From positions 53,543-117,542 of the forward strand of contig JBLIOE010000009.1 of NCBI GenBank assembly GCA_047639555.1: a stretch of 64,000 bases of DNA, read 5' to 3'. This stretch comes from JAJRXC01 sp047639555 (GTDB taxonomy: Bacteria > Actinomycetota > Acidimicrobiia > Acidimicrobiales > Aldehydirespiratoraceae). This document shows, piece after piece, positions 42,811-51,491 of this stretch. Position 1 is the first letter of the stretch. The number at the start of each line of letters is the position of its first letter. The position numbers and the translations under genes were made by a program. Below the pieces are notes generated by a model. It was not told the origin of the DNA. It was given only the letters and a program-made list of their open reading frames with translations, and searched no databases.

Positions 42811-43776
42811 CTAGGACGGAAGCACGGCGCTGGCGGTTTTGCCGGCGAGAGCGATGAGTTCGGGGTCGTGAGCGTTGGCCACAAGGTTCAGCGTGACACC
42901 ATCGATCCCGGCGTCGACCAGTTCTTGGATTGCGGCGCTGATCTCATCGGGTCCGCCAACGGTCATGCGCGGTGCCATCAGCTCGGCGATCTCCGTTGGC
43001 CATCCGTGGTCTTCGACGAAGGTCACCATGCTGGCCTCGGCCTCTTCCATGGTGTGGCCGATCACCATCATGACGAGCTTGGTAACGGCAATCTCGGAAC
43101 GATCACGCCCGAGGGCCTCGCAGTGGGCGGCGAGGGCGTCGAGCTTTCGCGGGATCTCGTCGACTGTGCACGTGAGGTTCGACTCGTCGGCGTATTGCGC
43201 AACCATCCGCAGGGTCTTCTTCTCGCCGCTGCCGCCGATCATCACCGGGATCTTCGAAACTGGAGCCGGCGAGTTGATGGCCTCAGCGACCTGATAGTGC
43301 TTGCCATCGAGGGTGGGCCGCTCACCGCGGAGCATCGGCAGGATGATGTTGAGCGCTTCTTCGAGCTTCTCGAAGCGCTCGGTAAACGAGTTGAACGGGA
43401 TGCCGAAGGCGTCGTGTTCGAGCTCGAACCAACCGGAGCCAATGCCGAGAGTGGCGCGGCCGTGTGACACATGGTCGAGAGCGGTCACGGTCTTTGCGAG
43501 CACAGCCGGGTTGCGGTACGTATTGCCGGTGACGAGTGCGGACAGGCGAACGGTGTCGGTGTGTTGGGCGAGCGCGCCGAGCATTGTGTAGCACTCGAGC
43601 ATGTAGTCGTCAGGGTCGCCGATGCCCGGCAGTTGATAGAAGTGGTCCATCAGCAGCACGCGGTCGAAGCCGCTCGCCTCCGCCGTTTTTGCCTGCTCAA
43701 CGACATTGTCGAAGATGCCGTCGGCGGCCACGCCGGGATAGGTGAAGTTCGGGATCTGGTATCCGAGGCGAGTCAT
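42811..43776 (-). CDS. LLM-class F420-dependent oxidoreductase
   Basis: A 321-residue luciferase-like TIM-barrel protein: GYQIPNFTYPG at the N-terminus, FDRVLLMDHFYQLPG, GHGRATLGIGSGWFELEHDAFGIPF (typical of F420 forms), and IPVMIGGSGEKKTLRMVAQYAD. F420 use is inferred from the subfamily and from the actinobacterial setting. The ATG at 43776 is used because the family starts with M-x-LGYQ. An upstream extension is unlikely. It is divergent from a TetR regulator that is a likely controller. Confidence 0.85.
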   Translation of the reverse strand: MTRLGYQIPNFTYPGVAADGIFDNVVEQAKTAEASGFDRVLLMDHFYQLPGIGDPDDYMLECYTMLGALAQHTDTVRLSALVTGNTYRNPAVLAKTVTALDHVSHGRATLGIGSGWFELEHDAFGIPFNSFTERFEKLEEALNIILPMLRGERPTLDGKHYQVAEAINSPAPVSKIPVMIGGSGEKKTLRMVAQYADESNLTCTVDEIPRKLDALAAHCEALGRDRSEIAVTKLVMMVIGHTMEEAEASMVTFVEDHGWPTEIAELMAPRMTVGGPDEISAAIQELVDAGIDGVTLNLVANAHDPELIALAGKTASAVLPS

Positions 43777-43814
43777 AGAAATCCTTCTTGTCTTGAAGAG
43801 AGTGGGGGTCCGAC

Positions 43815-43843
43815 GTTCTGACACTCTAAGCAGAACATGTCAG
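43815..43843. promoter_or_regulatory. Overlapping inverted repeats, candidate TetR operator
   Basis: GTTCTG (43815-43820) is mirrored by CAGAAC (43831-43836), and CTGACA (43818-43823) by TGTCAG (43838-43843). The site lies between the divergent LLM oxidoreductase and TetR genes, where an autoregulatory operator is expected. Confidence 0.4.
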
Positions 43844-43879
43844 GTTGTCCACCAGCCTCAGATGAGGCAACATGGAGAC

Positions 43880-44425
43880 ATGCCCGAAGACGAAGAGCGA
43901 CAGGAGCGGATTCTTGAGGCCGCGCTGACCAAGTTCGCGGCCTATGGCTTTGCCCGCACGTCGATGGCCGACATCGCGGAGGCGGCAGGGATGTCTCGGC
44001 CCGCGCTCTACCAACACTTCGGGAACAAGGAAGAGATCTTCCAGGCGATGCTTGGCCGCATCCTTGATGAGGCGGCCAACAAGGCGATCGCTGCGCTCGA
44101 GACCGAGGCCGACCTAGTTGCGCAACTCGATGGATTCCTACAGCGGTGGGCCGGTGACCTCACCGAGCAGATGCGGTCCAGTGAGCACGGCGGGGACCTG
44201 GTCGAGGCGAAGGGCAGCTATGCGAAGCCCGTGGTCGACGAGGTCAACCGGCGAATCCGTAAGGCCCTCGCCGCTCATCTTGCGGCCGCCGGGCATGTCG
44301 AGGTCGACGAAGCAGTCGATCTTCTCCTGCTCGCACCCATCGGCTTGAAGTACGACAACCCGTCGATGCCCAAGCTGCGTCGCCGGCTGCAAGGGCTCGC
44401 GACGTCGATCGCAGGTCGTCGCTAA
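43880..44425 (+). CDS. TetR/AcrR family regulator
   Basis: A 181-residue protein. The N-terminal HTH (residues 8-55) reads QERILEAALTKFAAYGFARTSMADIAEAAGMSRPALYQHFGNKEEIF, a clean TetR consensus. The ligand domain is short. The ATG at 43880 is taken as the start. An upstream in-frame ATG at 43862 is possible. Divergence from the LLM oxidoreductase suggests it controls that gene. It ends 4 nt inside the convergent quinone-reductase gene. Confidence 0.88.
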   Translation: MPEDEERQERILEAALTKFAAYGFARTSMADIAEAAGMSRPALYQHFGNKEEIFQAMLGRILDEAANKAIAALETEADLVAQLDGFLQRWAGDLTEQMRSSEHGGDLVEAKGSYAKPVVDEVNRRIRKALAAHLAAAGHVEVDEAVDLLLLAPIGLKYDNPSMPKLRRRLQGLATSIAGRR

Positions 44426-45426
44426 GCGTCCAGTAGCGGGGTGAGGATGAGTTTTCCGGGTGGCGCGCCGCCCGCGAGCGACTCGATGGTCTCGGGTGCA
44501 GCGGACATTGGGGCGACGTATCCGACCGGCGTTCGGATGGAGCCCGCATCAGCGAGGGCAGTTAGCTCTTCGGCGGCTCGCCGGTTCTCTTCGGCGGTGA
44601 AGCCAGCAGCGAGCACGCCAACAACGGAGTAGTTCCGAAACGCCATGTCGGCGCCGTTCGGCGCGACCCAGGAGCCGCTGGCGAAGCCGACGGCCGCGAA
44701 CCGTCCATAACGAGCAACGGTCTTGAGTGCCGTATTCGCGATATCGCCGCCGACTGGGTCGATGACAACGTCGAAGCCCTTGCCCTCGGTGTGGTCGGCC
44801 GCGGCGCTGACGACTGCCGCGGCGGTGCGATCGACGACGGCGGCGGCGCCGAGCGAGCGGCAGAATTCCCGCTTCTCGTCGGTGCTGGCGACGGCAACCA
44901 CGTGGGCGCCCAATGCCTTGGCGAGAGAGATCGCGCTGGCTCCCGTTCCTCCGGAACCTCCGAGTACGAGGACGGACTCGCCTGCTTGCACGTTCGCCCG
45001 GATGACCAGAGCGGTATGGGCGGTGCGGAAGCCGATCGCGAAGCCGGCGGCCTCATCATCAGAGATCGAGGCGGGCGCGAGCATTGCCTGGCTCTCGGAG
45101 ACGTAGGTGTGGGTCGCAAAGCCTCCAGCCCCTTTGTGGAAGTGAGTGGGCCCACAGATGCGATCGCCAACCGAAAAAGAGGATCTCCCGGCAACCGCAA
45201 TGACCCGGCCACATACCTCTTGACCAGGGGTGATGGGTGGCGTTCGGACGAGCGGGTATGAACCCTGAAGCATGAAGAGATCGGGCAGGCCGACGCCAGC
45301 CGCAAGGACTTCCACCAGTACCGCGCCGTCGGGCGGAGCGTCCCAGGTCTGGGGTTGCAACGAGAGCACATCGACGGGGGCCCCGAATTGATCGGCCCGC
45401 CAAGCCTGGCCGCTGACGACGCTCAT
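44422..45426 (-). CDS. Zinc-type alcohol dehydrogenase / quinone oxidoreductase
   Basis: A 334-residue medium-chain dehydrogenase/reductase. The GroES-like N-half has VLVEVLAAGVGLPDLFMLQG and PITPGQEVCGRVIAV. The Rossmann motif is GESVLVLGGSGGTGASAISLAKAL. The catalytic-zinc ligands of alcohol dehydrogenases are not evident, so a NADPH:quinone reductase or enoyl reductase (QOR-like) is more likely. Its start overlaps the stop of the TetR gene behind it by 4 nt (ATGA), so that regulator probably controls it. Confidence 0.87.
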   Translation of the reverse strand: MSVVSGQAWRADQFGAPVDVLSLQPQTWDAPPDGAVLVEVLAAGVGLPDLFMLQGSYPLVRTPPITPGQEVCGRVIAVAGRSSFSVGDRICGPTHFHKGAGGFATHTYVSESQAMLAPASISDDEAAGFAIGFRTAHTALVIRANVQAGESVLVLGGSGGTGASAISLAKALGAHVVAVASTDEKREFCRSLGAAAVVDRTAAAVVSAAADHTEGKGFDVVIDPVGGDIANTALKTVARYGRFAAVGFASGSWVAPNGADMAFRNYSVVGVLAAGFTAEENRRAAEELTALADAGSIRTPVGYVAPMSAAPETIESLAGGAPPGKLILTPLLDA

Positions 45427-46046
45427 GTTGTCGAATCCCCGTGTTTGGTGCCGCGAGTGATGATTGCCTCGAGGGTGGTCGCCCAGGCTCTCACGATCTG
45501 AGTGTTGCTGCGTTGGCTCACTGAACGGAACTGGTCCCACGATTCGAACGACGTCAGCACCGCAACCGTGGCGGCTGTGTCATCGGCGGCGCCGCGTGTG
45601 AGATGGACGAGCTCGTCCATGAAGTGGAGCTTCACCTGGTCAGCCTGGGTTACCCGGATCCGGAGTAATGCTTCGCTGATCGGCGCATGGGCGATGCCCT
45701 TGGTGCGGACAGTTCGAGCGATCGGTTCGGTCGCGATGTGCTGATCTGCCCGCGCTTTCACAAAGGTGCGGATCCGCTGGGGGAGAGCTCCGACGCCGAT
45801 ATTCGGGATCTCGAAGAGGTGGGCGAAGCGCGTGAAGTAGCGCTCGGCAGCCATCTCCTGGATCTCGTCGAGCGTCTCGAAGTACCGAAAGAGTGACGCC
45901 ATCGAGATCTTCGCCCGCTCGACGATTGCCTCAGGTGTCGCGACCTGCCCCGTCTCGAAGTTCAAATCGATCGCCGCGTCGATCGCCGCGAGGCGCCCGC
46001 GTTCCCGGCGGATTCGACGACCATCGGTCGGTGCAGTGGAGCTCAT
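45423..46046 (-). CDS. TetR-like regulator
   Basis: A 207-residue protein. The N-terminal HTH is recognisable but divergent (ATPEAIVERAKISMASLFRYFETLDEI, ending in LFRYF). The start is set at ATG 46046, since the extra N-terminal residues of a longer frame overlap the divergent SRPBCC promoter. It is translationally coupled to the QOR-like gene downstream and divergent from an SRPBCC-sulfatase pair. It may repress either side. Confidence 0.82.
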   Translation of the reverse strand: MSSTAPTDGRRIRRERGRLAAIDAAIDLNFETGQVATPEAIVERAKISMASLFRYFETLDEIQEMAAERYFTRFAHLFEIPNIGVGALPQRIRTFVKARADQHIATEPIARTVRTKGIAHAPISEALLRIRVTQADQVKLHFMDELVHLTRGAADDTAATVAVLTSFESWDQFRSVSQRSNTQIVRAWATTLEAIITRGTKHGDSTT

Positions 46047-46071
46047 GTGACGGATGTCGGCTTTCGAGATG

Positions 46072-46100
46072 TTGACAGTCGTACTCTCAGAACTTAGCGT
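46072..46100 (+). promoter_or_regulatory. Promoter of the SRPBCC-sulfatase operon
   Basis: TTGACA (46072-46077) and TAGCGT (46095-46100) are separated by 17 bp. Transcription should begin about 7 nt before the ATG at 46114. Confidence 0.6.
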
Positions 46101-46113
46101 GGCGACAACTCCC

Positions 46114-46554
46114 ATGGCAACAATCACCCGTTCCCTTCACATCGCGGCCCTACCCGAATTGGTCTGGGCACTGTTGTCTGACTTCGGATCGATCAGCGCG
46201 TGGGCTCCGAACGTCGATCACTCGTGTCTGATGTCGGATCAGCAGTCCGATGCGGGCACTGCCCGGCGTATCCAGACGGGGCGAACGACCCTCGTGGAGA
46301 CCGTGCAGACATGGGAACCAAACGTGACCCTCGGGTACCGGCTCGAAGGTCTCCCGCCGGTCGTGAAGTCGGTCACCAACACCTGGACGCTCGAAGCTTC
46401 CGGTACGGGAACGAACACCACGCTCACCAGCGAGATTGACACGGGTAACAAACCCCCGCAGAAGATTGCGGCGAAAGCGGTCGGTCGAATCCTCGGGAAA
46501 GCGTCTGACGAAATGCTGAGCGGATTGAAGGCGAAGGCGGAGAGCCAGTCATGA
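46114..46554 (+). CDS. SRPBCC (polyketide cyclase / START-like) protein
   Basis: A 146-residue helix-grip protein. It starts MATITRSLHIAALPELVWAL, with the usual A.pe.VW.l.sdf pattern and then LLSDFGSISAWAPNVDHS. Beta-strands such as TLVETVQTWEPNVTLGYRLEG and NTWTLEASGTGTNTTLTSEI follow. Such proteins bind hydrophobic ligands. In-frame start codons further upstream exist, but the promoter (TAGCGT at 46095) supports ATG 46114. It overlaps the sulfatase start by 4 nt (ATGA). Confidence 0.78.
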   Translation: MATITRSLHIAALPELVWALLSDFGSISAWAPNVDHSCLMSDQQSDAGTARRIQTGRTTLVETVQTWEPNVTLGYRLEGLPPVVKSVTNTWTLEASGTGTNTTLTSEIDTGNKPPQKIAAKAVGRILGKASDEMLSGLKAKAESQS

Positions 46555-49121
46555 GCGAGCAACGACCCGACGTGATCATCCTCATGACGGACGAAGAGCG
46601 GGCCGCGCCGCCGTACGAATCCGACGACACCGCGGCGTGGCGTCGCCGAGTTCTCGCCAACGAGGCCTGGTTCAACCGCAACGCGGTGAACTTCCGTCGC
46701 CACTACACCGGCTCGCTCGCCTGTGTGCCGAGCCGCCCGACCCTCTTCACCGGGCAGTACCCGGAAGTCCACGGCGTCACCCAAACCAACGGCCTTGGTA
46801 AGAGCGACTCCGACTCGCGTATGAGATGGCTGCGGGAGGGCGAAGTCCCCACCCTCGGGCACTGGTTCCGGGCCGCCGGCTACGACACGCACTACGACGG
46901 AAAATGGCACATCAGCCACGCCGACCTCCACGACGAGGAGGGCAACGTTCTCGCCACAAACGACGGCGATGGCGTCCCTGACCCCGAATCCGTTCAGAAG
47001 TATCTCGATGCCGACTGCCTCGACCCGTACGGCTTCTCCGGTTGGGTCGGGCCCGAGCCCCACGGTGCCGGACTCGCCAATTCCGGTCTTCGCCGCGACC
47101 CGCTGATCGCCGAACGGGTCGTCAACTGGCTAGAGAATCGTTACGCCCGTCGCCGCGCCGGCGACGCCGAAGCGTTGAAGCCATTCCTCCTCGTCGCGAG
47201 CTTCGTGAACCCCCACGACATCGTGTTGTGGCCAGCGTGGCTTCGTCGCAATCCGCTCAAGAACTCGCCGATGCAACTCCCCACCATCGACGAGTCGCCC
47301 ACGGACAATGAAGACCTCGCGTCGAAGCCCGCCGCCCAGATCGCGTACCGAGAGTCGTATGCGAGTGGCTACGGCCCCGTCCCGCTGGTCAACAACGCAT
47401 ATAAACGCAACGCGGCCGAGTATCGGCAGTTCTACTACCGGCTCCACGCCGAGGTTGACGGCCCGCTCGAGCAAGTCCGACGGGCTATCACGGACGACGG
47501 GTCTGAAGAGGCGGTCATCGTTCGCACCTCCGACCACGGCGAACTGCTTGGGTCCCACGGTGGCCTCCATCAGAAGTGGTTCCAGCTCTACGACGAAGCC
47601 ACCCGTGTCCCGTTCTCCGTCGCTCGAATCGGTGCCAACGCGACAACCGGCGCCTTCGTCGACGAGGCACCGACATCGCATGTCGACATCATCCCCACGC
47701 TCCTCGCCGCCGCCGGCATCGACGAATCTGAGATCGCGGCGACGCTCGCCGAATCGTTCACCGAGGTGCATGCTCTCCCCGGCACCAACCTCATGCCCGT
47801 GATCGACGACGTGCACACTGCTGACCGCGATCGTGCGGTCTACATGATGACCAACGACAACATGCTCGAGGGCGACACCGGTGCTTCCGGCGTGGCCCGG
47901 CAGATGGGCAGGATCGACAAGCCCCCGATGCCGCTGCGAATCCAGGTTCCCGCTCACGTAGCGGCGAACTTTGAAGGCATCGTCGTGCGCGTGGACGAGG
48001 CCGATGCTTCGGGTGGCGCGGGAGCGCTCTGGAAGCTGGTCCGTACGTTCGACGACCCGGCCACCTGGACCGAGCCGGGTGTTCGTCATCTCGCGAGCAC
48101 CGCCCCGGGCGGCGATCAATATCGCAGCGAGCCGCTTCCCGATCAGTGGGAGCTCTACAACCTTGAGTCGGATCCCATCGAAGGGATCAACCGTTGGAAT
48201 CACGCCGAGGCGGCCGAGGTGTTCGCCCACATCCGTTCCGTTCTGAAGCTCGAACGCGCTCGGGCTGTGCCCGAACGCAACAACCCGTGGCCCTACGCGT
48301 CACGTACACCACATGGAGGCCTCGTGGCCAAGTCCGTTCGTCCCCCCGTCAAGGTTCTGCGCAAGGTGCTCGGCAAGGTCGGGATGCACCCCACCGACCC
48401 GGACGCCAAGTCGTTCTCTCTCCCCGGTCGACGGGCACTCGTGGTCGCTACCAACGCAGCAGTGCTCGACATTGGCAAGCCCACGGGTGTCTTCGCCAGC
48501 GAGATGACGGTGCCGTACTACGCCTTCCTCGATGCCGGCCTCGATGTCGATGTCGCCAGCCCGCTCGGTGGCGTGATCCCCGTCGACCCGCAGTCGATGC
48601 GTCCGCCGATTCGCACACCCGAAGACGATCGCTTCCTGGGCGACGATGTTCTCCGCTCGAAAGTGATGGACTCGCTGGCGATCGGCGATCTCGATATGGC
48701 CGACTACGACATCGTGTTCCTCGCCGGTGGTTGGGGTGCGGCGTTCGACTTTGGTTTTTCGGAGATCCTCGGAGAGAAGATGACCGAAGCGAACGCAGCC
48801 GACAAGCTGATCGGTGGCATCTGCCACGGTCCGCTTGGCCTTATCAACGCCAAGGGCAAAGACGGCGAACCGCTGGTCAAGGGCCGCAAGGTTTCCGCGG
48901 TCACCGACAAGCAGGTCCAGGAGCTTGGTATCTCGAGCACGCCGCATCACCCCGAGACGGAGCTGCGTAAGGTCGGTGCCGACTTCGAAAGTCAGACGCG
49001 CTTCCGTGATCCACTCGCCAATCACTGGGTTGTCGACGGCAACCTGGTCACGGGTCAGAATCAAAATGCCGGCCCGATGGTGTCTCGTGAACTTCTCGAC
49101 CTGCTCGAGGCCAAGGGTTAG
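46551..49121 (+). CDS. Sulfatase fused to a DJ-1/PfpI domain
   Basis: An 856-residue two-domain protein. Residues 1-590 are a type I sulfatase: VIILMTDEERA, then C58-V-P60-S61-R62 (LACVPSRPTLFTGQYP), whose cysteine is the formylglycine precursor, then YDGKWHISH, VRTSDHGELLGSHGGLHQKW, and the usual C-terminal ELYNLESDP. Residues about 625-856 form a DJ-1/PfpI (ThiJ-like) domain: RRALVVATNAAV, VDVASPLGGVIPVDPQS, FLAGGWGAAFDFG and GGICHGPLGL, with nucleophile Cys758 followed by His. No frameshift or stop separates the two. No signal peptide is seen, so it probably acts in the cytoplasm. An anaerobic or aerobic formylglycine maker must be elsewhere. Substrate unknown. Confidence 0.88.
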   Translation: MSEQRPDVIILMTDEERAAPPYESDDTAAWRRRVLANEAWFNRNAVNFRRHYTGSLACVPSRPTLFTGQYPEVHGVTQTNGLGKSDSDSRMRWLREGEVPTLGHWFRAAGYDTHYDGKWHISHADLHDEEGNVLATNDGDGVPDPESVQKYLDADCLDPYGFSGWVGPEPHGAGLANSGLRRDPLIAERVVNWLENRYARRRAGDAEALKPFLLVASFVNPHDIVLWPAWLRRNPLKNSPMQLPTIDESPTDNEDLASKPAAQIAYRESYASGYGPVPLVNNAYKRNAAEYRQFYYRLHAEVDGPLEQVRRAITDDGSEEAVIVRTSDHGELLGSHGGLHQKWFQLYDEATRVPFSVARIGANATTGAFVDEAPTSHVDIIPTLLAAAGIDESEIAATLAESFTEVHALPGTNLMPVIDDVHTADRDRAVYMMTNDNMLEGDTGASGVARQMGRIDKPPMPLRIQVPAHVAANFEGIVVRVDEADASGGAGALWKLVRTFDDPATWTEPGVRHLASTAPGGDQYRSEPLPDQWELYNLESDPIEGINRWNHAEAAEVFAHIRSVLKLERARAVPERNNPWPYASRTPHGGLVAKSVRPPVKVLRKVLGKVGMHPTDPDAKSFSLPGRRALVVATNAAVLDIGKPTGVFASEMTVPYYAFLDAGLDVDVASPLGGVIPVDPQSMRPPIRTPEDDRFLGDDVLRSKVMDSLAIGDLDMADYDIVFLAGGWGAAFDFGFSEILGEKMTEANAADKLIGGICHGPLGLINAKGKDGEPLVKGRKVSAVTDKQVQELGISSTPHHPETELRKVGADFESQTRFRDPLANHWVVDGNLVTGQNQNAGPMVSRELLDLLEAKG

Positions 49122-49127
49122 CGCTCC

Positions 49128-50405
49128 CTAAGGAAGCGCGGTCCAGCTGACTTCACCTTCGTCGAGCAGCCACGCGCTCGAGCGATAACAAGACTTCGAA
49201 ACGAACGGCTTCACTTCTTTGGCGCGGGTCCGGCAGAGCTCGGCCTTGAGGGTGCGCGCTTCGACCACGGCGGGGTTGTCGCTGCGATCGAGCGCGAGCA
49301 GATCGATCACATGGAGTGCGAGCTGTACATCGCCGGCGTCGCCCAGCTCACGGGCCCGTGTGAGTACGTGTTGCGGGTCAGCTACGGCCGACAGAACCGC
49401 GGCGGCGGCATCGGCGGGGGCGGCCGGGTGGAGCGTGGTCGGGTTGCGGTCCCACCAGCCGTTCTCTTCTCGATACACATCGCGCACGATGTACTCCGGC
49501 GCGCCATAGAGCGGCAGCATCCACGGGCGATCGAAGAGTTCGTCGGGGAAGCGGATGTCGGCGAGAATTTCGTGTTCACCCATGCCCGCGTTCATCCGTA
49601 GCACGACCTCGTCTCGGACCCAATGAAGGGCCTCTGCCGTGGCGGAGAGCATGGTGGTCATCGCTTCGCCTTCAAGAAGGGGGCCGAACTCGGTGAGAAG
49701 TCGAGTCGGATTGAGTTGGGCGAAGCGGTCCAGCGTGTCGGCCCAGCGCACGGTGAATCGTTGGGTCCGCAACGGCGTACCGATGTTGGGAATTGTGAAG
49801 CCGGGCGTGGCCGCGCCGCCACACAGCAGGCCGTCGTCGGGCAGCCAGACGGCGAGCGCGTCATCGACCTCTGATGGGGCCCAGATCAGTTCGACCCGAC
49901 GGCTGCCGTCGACAAGCAGCATCGTGTCTTGGAAGGTCTCGGTGGGATCAAAGAGCGGCATTCCGGTCGCCAGCACATCCACCGGGATCGGCCGTTTGGC
50001 GGGGAACTGCACGGACGCCATTCGCATCTGCAGACCCTCGGTCTCGCGATAACGAGCGTGCCGCTTCAGAATGTTCTCGTGGCCGACCAGTCGGGGGGCC
50101 GGGTCGCCGCGCTCCTCGTTGTGGCGTTGCCACACGTCGACCGCTGCGTTGTATCCGTGATGCCCGTGGCTATAGACGATTGCGTGCACGGGTGAGTCCG
50201 TGTGTTCGCGAAGGGTGGCGATCATCGCGTCGGCATGCCGGGGTGCGCTGGAGTCGAGCACGACGACACCCGCATCCGTCTCGATCGCGAGGGAGTTGCC
50301 CTGGCCGGGGAGCACGACGAGCCCCGGACCGATCGTGGTCCCCGCGAGCTGGCCAACCAGGATGTCGCTCGATGGCTTCTTCTCTGTCTTCTCGTTCTCG
50401 AACAT
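49128..50405 (-). CDS. Alkylsulfatase-like metallo-beta-lactamase-fold protein
   Basis: A 425-residue protein like the SDS-hydrolase (SdsA/BDS1) family. The beta-lactamase-fold N-part has GNSLAIETDAGVVVLDS and AIVYSHGHHGYNAAVDVW. The alkylsulfatase dimerisation region is visible as ADIRFPDELFDRPWML, GAPEYIVRDVYREENGWW and DRNPTTLHPAAP. Where the family has H-x-H-x-D-H it reads H-G-H-H-G-Y, so two expected zinc ligands (the Asp and last His) appear changed. ATG 50405 is used, and GTG 50414 is possible. It faces the fused sulfatase gene with 6 nt between the stops. Confidence 0.78.
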   Translation of the reverse strand: MFENEKTEKKPSSDILVGQLAGTTIGPGLVVLPGQGNSLAIETDAGVVVLDSSAPRHADAMIATLREHTDSPVHAIVYSHGHHGYNAAVDVWQRHNEERGDPAPRLVGHENILKRHARYRETEGLQMRMASVQFPAKRPIPVDVLATGMPLFDPTETFQDTMLLVDGSRRVELIWAPSEVDDALAVWLPDDGLLCGGAATPGFTIPNIGTPLRTQRFTVRWADTLDRFAQLNPTRLLTEFGPLLEGEAMTTMLSATAEALHWVRDEVVLRMNAGMGEHEILADIRFPDELFDRPWMLPLYGAPEYIVRDVYREENGWWDRNPTTLHPAAPADAAAAVLSAVADPQHVLTRARELGDAGDVQLALHVIDLLALDRSDNPAVVEARTLKAELCRTRAKEVKPFVSKSCYRSSAWLLDEGEVSWTALP

Positions 50406-50444
50406 GGAGGTCACCGTAGACGGAGGCTGGCAGACGTCCAGCGG

Positions 50445-51437
50445 TCAGCCGACGATGAAGACGTTGATCAGAGGGTTGAGCCCCTCGCTGATTGTGACGT
50501 AGCCAGTGCCGTCGGGAAGAAAGCTGATCGCTTCGCCCTGCGCCTCGGCTTCGACCGGGGCCCGGCACGGAGCGGCGGCGAGCGAAGCCGCGAGAGTTGC
50601 GTCGGCGGGGCGATCCCACAGCAGCACCTCGGCATAGGTTCGGATAGCGATGACCGAGCCGTCGGCGGTGATCGATGCGGCGGTCGTGAGCGGACTCGCT
50701 CCATCGAGGTTCACCTCGCCGACGAGGGTCATCTCGATCCGCTCGGCGTTGAGACTGTCGCCGGGGGTGGTGTAGATCCGGATCGGGTCGCCGTCTCGAC
50801 CCTTCGTGATGACAACGAGTTCACCGGTGGTCGGGTCGACAAACAACGCCTCAGCATCCTGGGCACCCTCCGGGTAGCTGAGTGTGAACGTTGCGACTTC
50901 CAGCGGCTCCGTCGGGACGAGGTCGGTCGGCTCGGCTACCCGATAGACCCGAATGTCAGATCGGAGCGAGAAGTTGTCGCCTATGTCCGCCGCGAAGAGG
51001 GCGCTCGTTCCGTCCGGGAGCAGGCCGACCGCCATGTCTTCCCAGTCGAACGCCGCGGTATCGGCGAACGGCCAGCGCCCGAGTTCGGCGCCGTCGCTGT
51101 CGATCAGGTGGAGTTGGGCAAGGCCGCCCGAGTCATTGTGGGCCCAGATCCGGCCGGGGTGCTGGCGGGAAGCAACGATCCCTGACACCTCGGGGAGCGC
51201 TTCGGATGCGACGATCGCCCTCGGTAGCTGGGGCGTCGCGGCACAAAGGTCGGCCGCCTGGGGCGCGGCGGGTGCTTCCGTGGTCGTGGGTGCCTCGCTG
51301 GCCGCCGATGTCGATGTAGTCGATGTAGAAGTGGTCGACGTGTTGGTCGGCAGCGACTCGGCCTCGTCGGACCCGCTGCAGTCGGCGGCGAGCAGGGCAA
51401 CAGCGGCAAGGGCGGCGAGTGAGCGACGAGCGAACAT
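50445..51437 (-). CDS. Secreted lipoprotein with beta-propeller-like repeats
   Basis: A 330-residue protein with a signal peptide and lipobox-like LLAADC, a long Thr/Ser/Pro linker (STSTTSTSAASEAPTTTEAP), and then a beta-rich domain: EVSGIVASRQHPGRIWAHND, DWEDMAVGLLPDGTSALFAAD, DAEALFVDPTTGELVVITK and the last blades ending YVTISEGLNPLINVFIV. It resembles secreted propellers of the kind called phytase-like or DUF839-like, but the match is loose. It is likely cell-surface attached. The linker style is shared with the other lipoproteins in the window. Confidence 0.7.
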   Translation of the reverse strand: MFARRSLAALAAVALLAADCSGSDEAESLPTNTSTTSTSTTSTSAASEAPTTTEAPAAPQAADLCAATPQLPRAIVASEALPEVSGIVASRQHPGRIWAHNDSGGLAQLHLIDSDGAELGRWPFADTAAFDWEDMAVGLLPDGTSALFAADIGDNFSLRSDIRVYRVAEPTDLVPTEPLEVATFTLSYPEGAQDAEALFVDPTTGELVVITKGRDGDPIRIYTTPGDSLNAERIEMTLVGEVNLDGASPLTTAASITADGSVIAIRTYAEVLLWDRPADATLAASLAAAPCRAPVEAEAQGEAISFLPDGTGYVTISEGLNPLINVFIVG

Positions 51438-51491
51438 GGCCCCGAGTATTGCCTCTGGCTATCGTGCGACGACACCGACAGGGAGCAACTC

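Noticed and set aside
49121..49139. A GCGCT...AGCGC hairpin with a mismatch between the fused sulfatase and MBL genes
   Set aside because: Placed like a terminator, but mismatched and without a T-run.
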